Shown here: positions 6,883 to 13,235 of the stretch, piece by piece
Numbering within the stretch: the first letter of the stretch is position 1
Layout of the letters: every line of letters begins with the position of its first letter
Source of the DNA: an uncultured Woeseia sp.
GTDB taxonomy: Bacteria; Pseudomonadota; Gammaproteobacteria; Steroidobacterales; Woeseiaceae
Length of the DNA stretch: 19,703 nt
Assembly (NCBI GenBank): GCA_937925605.1
Contig: CALALV010000063.1
Span: forward strand, 1-19,703
Direction: 5' to 3'
The notes under the pieces: generated by a model
Told to the model about the DNA's origin: nothing
The model's input: only the letters and a program-made list of their open reading frames with translations
Database searches by the model: none
Program-made: the position numbers and the translations under genes

Positions 6883-8118
6883 GTGGCAAACGTAACCCGA
6901 CGCATCGGCCTGTCACTGGGCGCCGACATCTGCTGGCCCATCTGCTACGAGTCGCTGCTCGAGAAACTCGACCTGAAGATCAAGCACGCCGGCGATACGG
7001 TCGAGTTCGAGGTCGAGCGCGTGTACATCGAGCCTTTCGACCTGCGCCAGCCCTGCAGGTACGACGTCGTCATCGACCGCCTCACGCACTGGTACCACAC
7101 GTCGCGCGAGTGGATAAAGAAAGCGATCCTGACCGACGATCTGTACGTCTTCAACAATCCCTGGTCGCTGCAGTCGATGGAGAAGCAGACGACCTACTGC
7201 GCGATGATGCGGCTGGGCTTTCCGGTCCCGGATACCTGGCTGATCCCGCCCAAGGAATACACGACTTCCCCCGACCTCGAACCGACGCTGCGCAAGTACG
7301 CGAAACTGTTCAACCTGGGCGACATCGGCGACAAGCTCGGCTACCCGCTGTTCATGAAGCCTTACGACGGCGGCGCCTGGGTAGGGGTCACGGCCATCAA
7401 GGACCGTGACAAGCTGAACCGCGCCTACGACGAGAGCGGCACGCGCGTAATGCACCTGCAAAAAGGCGTGACCGGGCACGACGCCTTCGTGCGCTGCATA
7501 GGCCTCGGCCCGCAGTTCCGGCTGGTCAACTACGACCCGGACGCGCCGCTGCACGACCGCTACCGCACCGACACCGACTTCCTCGACGAGAAGGACCGGC
7601 AGCTGCTGATCGACATGACCACGGTCATCAACGCGTTCTTCGGCTGGGACTTCAATTCCTGCGAGTCGCTGCGGGCCGGCGACACCTGGCATCCCATCGA
7701 CTTCGCGAACGCCTGCCCCGACTCGCAGGTCACGTCGCTGCACTTCCACTTCCCGTGGCTGATCATGGCGAACCTGCGCTGGTCGATCTTCTGCGCGGCG
7801 ACCGACCGCAAGCTGCAGACGAATCTCGACTGGCGCGACTACTTCGCGATCGCCGACGAGGACAGGCCGTTCGCCGACAAGCTGGCCGACTACGCGACCC
7901 TTGCGCGACAGCGCTTCGACATGGACCGCTTCGAGGAATTCTGCGCGAAGCACCTGGGTCACCTCGACGAGCTGGCGCTGGAGTTCTTCGGCAGCGACAA
8001 GGCGCGGGACGCGGTCCACCAGAAGGTCGAGGCTTTGTACCCGGAGCACGAGGTCGAGCAGTTCACGGAACTGTTCTGGGGTCGTATCCAGGACTGGCGC
8101 CGGCAGGAGGGCGCGTGA
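6883..8118 (+). CDS. Divergent ATP-grasp domain protein (B)
   Basis: 411 residues from a GTG start, with GAGG 8 bases upstream. It is distant from ligases A, C and D but keeps an ATP-grasp pattern: MEKQTTYCAMMRLGFPVPDTW (from 99, N-terminal part of the grasp), GYPLFMKPYDGGAWVGV (153-169, nucleotide-binding Lys and Gly-rich loop), FNSCESL (257-263) and the metal-binding strand HPIDFANACPD (270-280). The order is RimK/carboxylate-amine ligase-like. The N-terminus (RRIGLSLGADICWPICYESLL) is a pre-ATP-grasp strand followed by a Cys/Trp-rich segment. A C-terminal helical extension (about 300-411, rich in Phe, Asp and Glu) follows the catalytic core. Substrate unknown. Its stop overlaps the start of the next esterase by 4 bp (GTGA), so the two are coupled. 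Confidence 0.8.
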   Translation: MANVTRRIGLSLGADICWPICYESLLEKLDLKIKHAGDTVEFEVERVYIEPFDLRQPCRYDVVIDRLTHWYHTSREWIKKAILTDDLYVFNNPWSLQSMEKQTTYCAMMRLGFPVPDTWLIPPKEYTTSPDLEPTLRKYAKLFNLGDIGDKLGYPLFMKPYDGGAWVGVTAIKDRDKLNRAYDESGTRVMHLQKGVTGHDAFVRCIGLGPQFRLVNYDPDAPLHDRYRTDTDFLDEKDRQLLIDMTTVINAFFGWDFNSCESLRAGDTWHPIDFANACPDSQVTSLHFHFPWLIMANLRWSIFCAATDRKLQTNLDWRDYFAIADEDRPFADKLADYATLARQRFDMDRFEEFCAKHLGHLDELALEFFGSDKARDAVHQKVEALYPEHEVEQFTELFWGRIQDWRRQEGA

Positions 8119-8843
8119 AAAAGGACGTCGAGCGCTGGCATTCGCCGCGCCTCGAGCAGCCGGTACAGCTGGTCCGCTGGGGGCACTACGGCACCCCGGT
8201 GCTGCTGTTTCCGACCGCGGGCGGCGACGCCGAGGAAGTAGAGCGCTTTCACCTGGTCGGCGTGCTCGCGCCGCTGATCGACGCCGGGCGCATCAAGGTC
8301 TACTCGACCGACAGCGTGGCCGGGCGCGCGTGGATCAGCGGCAAGGAGTCGGCCGAGTACTGCTCGCTGCTGCAGAACCGCTTCGACGAGTTCATCTATC
8401 GCGAAGTCACGCCGGCGATCCGCAACGACTGCCAGAGCGACGACATCGAGATCATCGCCACCGGCGCCTCGATCGGCGCGTTCAACGCGGTCGCCACGAT
8501 CTGCCGGCACCCCGACGCGTTCCGCATGGCGATCGCGATGAGCGGCACCTACGACTTGTCGAAGTATCTCGAGGGCCGCTTCAACGAGAACTTCTACTTC
8601 TCGTCCCCGCTGCACTTCCTGCCCGGGCTCGAGGGACCCCAGCTCGAGGCGCTCCGCCAGCGCTTCGTGCTGCTGCCGAGCGGCGAAGGCAACTACGAGG
8701 ACATCGGCGAGAGCTGGCGCATCGCCAAGGTGCTCGGCGCGAAGGGCATCCCGAACCGCGTCGATCCCTGGGGGCCGAACTGGCACCACGACTGGGTGAC
8801 CTGGCGCGAGATGCTGCCGAAGTACCTCGACGAATTCGCGTAG
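8115..8843 (+). CDS. Esterase/alpha-beta hydrolase (COG4947-like)
   Basis: 242 residues from a GTG that overlaps the ATP-grasp B stop codon. A strong Shine-Dalgarno AGGAGG (8105-8110) lies 4 bases upstream, inside the preceding gene. The protein is a compact single-domain serine hydrolase: RWGHYGTPVLLFPTAGG (21-37, first strand and oxyanion region), the nucleophile elbow GASIGA (117-122, Ser119), an acid candidate in the segment ending RVDPWG (215-220) and a catalytic His in NWHHDW (222-227). No signal peptide. It is not closely similar to the Fes-like esterase at 5680-6816, which has an additional N-terminal domain. Pairing with ATP-grasp B repeats the ligase-then-hydrolase order seen upstream. 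The substrate cannot be predicted. Confidence 0.87.
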   Translation: MKKDVERWHSPRLEQPVQLVRWGHYGTPVLLFPTAGGDAEEVERFHLVGVLAPLIDAGRIKVYSTDSVAGRAWISGKESAEYCSLLQNRFDEFIYREVTPAIRNDCQSDDIEIIATGASIGAFNAVATICRHPDAFRMAIAMSGTYDLSKYLEGRFNENFYFSSPLHFLPGLEGPQLEALRQRFVLLPSGEGNYEDIGESWRIAKVLGAKGIPNRVDPWGPNWHHDWVTWREMLPKYLDEFA

Positions 8844-8916
8844 CCTGCAGGGGGTTGCAGAACCGCGTCGGACTCTGCCTGCTTGTGATGTCGGTGGTAG
8901 CGCGATAGAAGCAAAC

Positions 8917-8991
8917 GGGCCCGCGCGTCGGGGAAGGCCCCGGACCTCCAATTTCGGAGTCGGCCCGGGACCTTCCCCGACGCACGGACCC
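8917..8991 (-). terminator. Long hairpin in the 3' region of ligase C, candidate terminator
   Basis: Bases 8917-8943 pair with 8965-8991. Read as plus-strand RNA the stem has three C-A mismatches (8920/8988, 8924/8984, 8938/8970). Read as minus-strand RNA these become G-U pairs and all 27 positions pair without interruption. An inner stem (8946-8949 with 8956-8959) closes a 6-base loop. The minus-strand sequence after the stem is GTTTGCTTCT, a moderately T-rich tail. The structure lies 170 bases past the ligase C stop codon, and the strand preference suggests it works in that transcript. Confidence 0.5.
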
Positions 8992-9045
8992 TCCCGTTGC
9001 CTCAGCCGCAGCAGGTCTGTCGGCCACGATCACCCGCGTCGAGCT

Positions 9046-9061
9046 GGTGCCACGTGGCACG
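9046..9061. repeat. 16-bp perfect palindrome with a CACGTG core
   Basis: GGTGCCACGTGGCACC reads the same on both strands. It lies between the long hairpin and the ligase C stop codon, about 100 bases from the latter. It may be a protein-binding site or part of an RNA structure. No second copy was noticed in the window. Confidence 0.5.
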
Positions 9062-9160
9062 GCGACAACTGCCGATCCGATCGCCCGCGCGAGGGCCTGT
9101 GTGCCGGGGAAGCCTCTAGCGCGCTACCACGAAAGCCCGGCAAGCGAACACCCGGCCGCC

Positions 9161-10378
9161 CTACTCGGCAAACAGGTGCAGCTCGCTGCCCACCGCGTCC
9201 GCCATTTCCAGCGTCTTCGCGAGATCCGGGTGGCGCAGCATGACGAAGCCGTCGGAGACCAGCGTCTTGCGCCAGTCGCGGCGCGGCGTGCCGGGCGGCA
9301 GCAGCGTGTTCCAGACGACGTGTTCGCCGAAGCGCTGCTGCAGCGCGTCGGCGCCCTCCATGTGGGTGATGCGGCCGACGCCGCGGGCACGCTTGTAGAT
9401 CGTCGCGACGTTGTAGCGGCGCTCGATGTCGAGTTCGAGCCGGCCGCGGGTGACGGCCTCGCCCCAGGCGCGGAACACGTCGAAATCGCAGGCGTATTTC
9501 ATCTGGTCCACCTGGTGCGCGCCGGGCGGTCGCGCGCCGATTTCGCCGAACACGACCTCGCCGTCGGCCTTGCGGTACCACTCCATGTGGGTGAAGCCGG
9601 TGTCGAAGCCGAGCGCCGCGATGACGTCGAAGCCCATGCGCACGCCGTCCGCGAACTCGTCGCGCTCGACGTCGCGCAGCGCGATGACCTGCGGGCTGAT
9701 CCACTCGTTCGAGCGCGCGATCAGCGGCCGCGGCCGGTACCAGGCGATGTTGTAGTAGGCGATCTCGCCGCCGGCCGTGATCGTGTCGAACGTGTATTCC
9801 TCGCCGTCGACGAACTCCTCGACGCTGACCGTCGGGACGTGGCGCAGGCGCGGCAGCACGGCCCGCAGGTCGTCGCGGCTGTCGACCCGGTAGGTATCGG
9901 CCGAGCCGGCGCCGGCGATCGGCTTGATGATGACAGGGAAGCCGATCTTTTCGGCGGCCTCCCAGCAGCCGGCCACGCTGTCGACCGCGACGTGGTGCGG
10001 CGTGCGGATGCCGGCGGCGTCGAGCGCCTGTTTCATGGCTTCCTTGTCGCGGAACCGGTGCGCCTGCTCGATATCCTGGCCCTCGAGGCCGAAGTGCGCG
10101 CGCAGCTCGGCCGCGAGCATGATGCCGGGCTCCCACAGGCACTCGACCCGGTCGAGCGAGCGGCCGCGCAGCCGGCCGTGCAGCTCGCCGATGACGGCCT
10201 GCGTGTCCCACAGCGAACGCACCTGGATGTACTCGTCGAGGCAGCGGCGAACGAGCCCGGGCAGCGAATCGGTACCGGAATCGCCGACGCCGATGACCCG
10301 CGCGCCCGCCTCGGCGAGGCCGCGGGTGAACTCGGGCATGTCCGCCGGGTAGCCGGGAGAGATGATCAGTACGTTCAT
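9161..10378 (-). CDS. ATP-grasp carboxylate-amine ligase-like protein (ligase C)
   Basis: 405 residues. The layout matches ligases A and D: N-terminal Rossmann-like strand MNVLIISPGYP with VIGVGDS (28-34), FRDKEAMK (109-116), Gly loop IIKPIAGAGSADTY (150-163), VEEFVDGEEYTFDT (186-199), HMEWY (264-268), metal-binding GEIGARPPG (278-286) and a C-terminal domain (about 320-405) with GRITHMEG and MLRHPD. The Gly loop lacks the PP of the paralogues (KPIAG instead of KPPAG), and the substrate-side segments differ, suggesting a different amine or acid partner. It is the only cluster gene on the minus strand. It is divergent from glgA across 87 bp and ends upstream of a long hairpin. No strong Shine-Dalgarno is visible. 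Confidence 0.9.
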   Translation of the reverse strand: MNVLIISPGYPADMPEFTRGLAEAGARVIGVGDSGTDSLPGLVRRCLDEYIQVRSLWDTQAVIGELHGRLRGRSLDRVECLWEPGIMLAAELRAHFGLEGQDIEQAHRFRDKEAMKQALDAAGIRTPHHVAVDSVAGCWEAAEKIGFPVIIKPIAGAGSADTYRVDSRDDLRAVLPRLRHVPTVSVEEFVDGEEYTFDTITAGGEIAYYNIAWYRPRPLIARSNEWISPQVIALRDVERDEFADGVRMGFDVIAALGFDTGFTHMEWYRKADGEVVFGEIGARPPGAHQVDQMKYACDFDVFRAWGEAVTRGRLELDIERRYNVATIYKRARGVGRITHMEGADALQQRFGEHVVWNTLLPPGTPRRDWRKTLVSDGFVMLRHPDLAKTLEMADAVGSELHLFAE

Positions 10379-10425
10379 GTGCGGGACCAGTTCATGTCCG
10401 GGGTCTGCGTCGCCCGCGGCTGCGC

Positions 10426-10436
10426 GCTAGAATAGC
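10426..10436. promoter_or_regulatory. Shared -10 region of ligase C and glgA
   Basis: GCTAGAATAGC is a 4-bp inverted repeat around GAA. On the plus strand it contains TAGAAT (10428-10433, four to five matches to a -10 box), 32 bases before the glgA GTG. On the minus strand it contains TATTCT, 50 bases before the ligase C ATG. With only 87 bp between the two genes, both promoters must lie here. No good -35 box is seen on either strand. Confidence 0.3.
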
Positions 10437-10465
10437 ATCCTGCCCGCCAACCCCGGGACCACAGC

Positions 10466-11995
10466 GTGGCCGCGACCAGCAAGAACACGAAAAAGAGCGC
10501 GAAGAAGAAGCAAGCGCCCCGCAAGGCGAAACCGCGCGGACCTGCGCCGCTCAAGGTCTGCATAGCCTCGTCGGAGGTCGCGCCGCTCGCCAAGACCGGC
10601 GGCCTCGCCGACGTGACCGCCGCGCTCGCCGCCTACCTGCACCGGGCGGGCCACGAGGTCCGGCTGCTGCTGCCCTTTTATTCGAGCATCGACACCTCGG
10701 CGCTCGAGATCCGGCCCGTACCGGGGCTGCAGCGCATCCCGATGCGGATTGCGCACCGCGAGGGGCATTTCTCGATCGACGCGACGACGTTGCCGGGCAC
10801 CGATCTGGAAATCTACCTGCTGCGCTGTCCCGAACTCTACGACCGCGATGGCATCTACACCGGCGGCGACGACGAGCACCTGCGCTTCATCCTGCTGTCG
10901 CGCGCGGCGATCGTCATGTGCCAGTACCTGCGCTTCGCCCCGGACGTGATGTCCTGCCACGACTGGCACACGTCGCTGATCCCGCTCTACCTGCGCACGC
11001 TGTACGCCTGGGACAGCCTGTTCGCGAACACCCGGACGACGCTGACGATCCACAACATCGGCTACCAGGGCATGTTCGGCGCCGGGATCATCGCCGACCT
11101 GGACCTGGACGGCAGCGTACACCTGCTGCACCAGGACGACCTCGGCCAGGGCCGCATCAATTTCCTGAAAACCGGGTTGCTGTACGCGAACCTGCTGACG
11201 ACCGTCAGCCCGACCTACGCGCGCGAGATCCAGGGCGACGAGTACGGCATGGGCATGCAGGACGTGCTGCGCGCCCGCAGCAACGTGCTGGTCGGCATCC
11301 TGAACGGCGTCGATTACCGCGAGTGGAACCCGGCGACCGACCCGCTGATCCCGGCCAACTATTCGCCGGACGACCTGTCCGGAAAGGCCGCCTGCAAGCG
11401 CGAACTCAAGGAGCGACTGGGCCTGCCGGGCGACGGCGACGCGCCGCTGATCGGCGTTGTCTCGCGGCTCGTGCACCAGAAGGGCATCGAGCTGCTCGAG
11501 CGCACGTTGCCGGCGCTGATGAGCCGCCGCCGCTTCGACATGGCGATTCTCGGCAGCGGCGAGCCGCGCTTCGAAAGTTTTTTCACGAAACTGCAGCAGC
11601 ACTACCCGGACCGCGTCTGTTTCTACCGCGGCTACAACAACCGGCTCGCGCACATGATCGAGGCGGGCGCCGACCTGTTCCTGATGCCCTCGCTGTACGA
11701 GCCCTGCGGGCTGAACCAGATGTACAGCCTGAAGTACGGTACCGTGCCGATCGTGCGCGAGACCGGCGGGCTGGCCGACTCGGTGGAGCAAATCAACCCT
11801 GCGAACGGCAGCGGCACCGGCATACTGTTCCGCGACTACAACGAAACGGGCCTGGCCTGGGCGATCAATGCCGGCCTCGACCTGTACGGCAACAAAGCGC
11901 TGTTGCAGGAGATCCGACTGAACGGCATGCGCCAGGACTTTTCCTGGGAAACCCAGACCGCGCGCTACGTCGAACTGTTCCGCGCACTCAAGTGA
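10466..11995 (+). CDS. glgA: Glycogen/starch synthase GlgA (GT5) with a Lys-rich N-terminal tail
   Basis: 509 residues from a GTG. GlgA transfers glucose from ADP-glucose (UDP-glucose in some relatives) to the non-reducing end of an alpha-1,4-glucan in the cytoplasm. Visible GT5 features: KVCIASSEVAPLAKTGGLADV (from residue 30; K43 of KTGGL binds the nucleotide sugar), CHDWHT (164-169), the HNIGYQG segment (196-202), SRLVHQKG (333-340) and the donor-site FLMPSLYEPCGLNQ (405-418, E412), then ETGGLADSV. The core is the usual length (about 480). The extra 29 residues at the N-terminus carry nine Lys (MAATSKNTKKSAKKK...), a disordered basic tail. No glgB, glgC, glgX or glgP is in the window. Ligase D starts 6 bp later, so glgA belongs to the ligase operon. 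Start codon support is modest (no strong Shine-Dalgarno). Confidence 0.95.
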   Translation: MAATSKNTKKSAKKKQAPRKAKPRGPAPLKVCIASSEVAPLAKTGGLADVTAALAAYLHRAGHEVRLLLPFYSSIDTSALEIRPVPGLQRIPMRIAHREGHFSIDATTLPGTDLEIYLLRCPELYDRDGIYTGGDDEHLRFILLSRAAIVMCQYLRFAPDVMSCHDWHTSLIPLYLRTLYAWDSLFANTRTTLTIHNIGYQGMFGAGIIADLDLDGSVHLLHQDDLGQGRINFLKTGLLYANLLTTVSPTYAREIQGDEYGMGMQDVLRARSNVLVGILNGVDYREWNPATDPLIPANYSPDDLSGKAACKRELKERLGLPGDGDAPLIGVVSRLVHQKGIELLERTLPALMSRRRFDMAILGSGEPRFESFFTKLQQHYPDRVCFYRGYNNRLAHMIEAGADLFLMPSLYEPCGLNQMYSLKYGTVPIVRETGGLADSVEQINPANGSGTGILFRDYNETGLAWAINAGLDLYGNKALLQEIRLNGMRQDFSWETQTARYVELFRALK

Positions 11996-12001
11996 GACAG
12001 C

Positions 12002-13222
12002 ATGAACGTCATCTTCATCGAGCCGTCCTTTCCCTATAACCAGCGCGAGTTCGTCCGCGCCCTGGCGGCTACCGGTGCGCACGTCATCGGCATCGGCGAG
12101 CGGCCGGCCGCGCAGCTGTCTGACGACGTAAAGGGCTGGCTGGGAGACTACGTGCAGGTGCGCTCGGTCGTGCACGAGCCGTCGCTGCTCGAGGCGGTCC
12201 GGCGCGTGCAGAAAGCAATGTGGGTGGACCGGCTCGAGGCTACGGTCGAGGCGCACATCATGGCCGCGGCCGCGGTGCGCGAAGCGACCGGCATCCCGGG
12301 CACCTCGGTGCAGACCGCCTGGCTGTGCCGGGACAAGCCTGCGATGAAGGACGCGTTGCGCGCCGCCGGCATTCCCTGCGCGCAGTCGACCCGCGCACGC
12401 ACGCCGATGGAGGCGCGCGAGTTCGCGGCGCGAGTCGGTTACCCGCTGATCGTCAAGCCGCCGGCCGGCGCCGGCGCCTCGGGCACCTGGCGGGTGCGTG
12501 ACGACGACGCACTCGAGCGGGTCATAAGGGAAAGCGGGCTCGCCGGCGGCACGGCCGTCGCGGTCGAGGAGTTCATCGAGGGTCACGAGGGCTTCATCGA
12601 CACGCTGACGATCAACGGCGAAGTGGCGCACGAGTTCATTACTCACTACTACCCGAACGTTCTCGAGGCGATGCGCGAGCGCTGGATATCGCCGCAGATG
12701 GTGACGACCAACCGCATCGACGCCGAGGGCTACGCCGAAGTCCGCGAGCTCGCCCGCAAGGTCAACAAGGCGCTCGACATCGGCACCTCGGCCACGCACA
12801 TGGAATGGTTCTTCGGGCCGAAAGGGCTCAAGTTCTCGGAGATCGGCTGCCGGCCGCCGGGCGTCGGGCAGTGGGACGTCTACAACGCCGCCAACGAGTT
12901 CGACCTTTACTACGAGTGGGCCTCGGCCATCGTGCACGGCCGGCCCGAGCGCCAGCCATCGCGCCGCTACGCCTGCGGCATGATCGCGCTCAGGCCCGAG
13001 CGCGACGGTCGTATCACCGGCTACTCGGGCGTCGACCGGATAGGCCGACGCTACGCCGAGAACGTGGTCGCCGCGCACTTGCCGGACCCGGGCACGCCGA
13101 CCCAGCCGATAGAGGCCGGCTACATGGCGAACGCGTGGATGCGCGTACGTCACCCGGACTACGACCGGCTGCGCGAGATCCTGAACGAAATCGGCGAAAC
13201 CGTCCGCGTGCACGCGGGCTGA
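12002..13222 (+). CDS. ATP-grasp carboxylate-amine ligase-like protein (ligase D)
   Basis: 406 residues, third paralogue of the set. Motifs in order: MNVIFIEPSFP and VIGIGERP (28-35), CRDKPAMK (109-116), Gly loop VKPPAGAGASGTW (151-163), EEFIEGHEGFIDT (189-201), HMEWF (266-270), metal-binding SEIGCRPPG (279-287) and a C-terminal domain (about 320-406) with GRITGYSG and MRVRHPD. The Ala of the GARPPG motif in A and C is Cys282 here. The N-terminal half resembles ligase C most (identical register of the DK and HMEW motifs within two residues), so C and D may be the younger duplication. Gaps are 6 bp to glgA and 13 bp to the PGM1-like gene, so the three are very probably co-transcribed. Substrate unknown. 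Confidence 0.9.
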   Translation: MNVIFIEPSFPYNQREFVRALAATGAHVIGIGERPAAQLSDDVKGWLGDYVQVRSVVHEPSLLEAVRRVQKAMWVDRLEATVEAHIMAAAAVREATGIPGTSVQTAWLCRDKPAMKDALRAAGIPCAQSTRARTPMEAREFAARVGYPLIVKPPAGAGASGTWRVRDDDALERVIRESGLAGGTAVAVEEFIEGHEGFIDTLTINGEVAHEFITHYYPNVLEAMRERWISPQMVTTNRIDAEGYAEVRELARKVNKALDIGTSATHMEWFFGPKGLKFSEIGCRPPGVGQWDVYNAANEFDLYYEWASAIVHGRPERQPSRRYACGMIALRPERDGRITGYSGVDRIGRRYAENVVAAHLPDPGTPTQPIEAGYMANAWMRVRHPDYDRLREILNEIGETVRVHAG

Positions 13223-13235
13223 CAGGGACGCACCC

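Larger units (their letters stand above)
8844..9160. other. 317-bp convergent intergenic region, no gene
   Basis: No credible ORF lies here. It contains a small stem (CTGCA 8845-8849 with TGCAG 8856-8860), a very long hairpin (8917-8991) and a 16-bp perfect palindrome (9046-9061). It separates the plus-strand esterase from the minus-strand ligase C, so any terminator here would serve converging transcripts. Confidence 0.7.
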
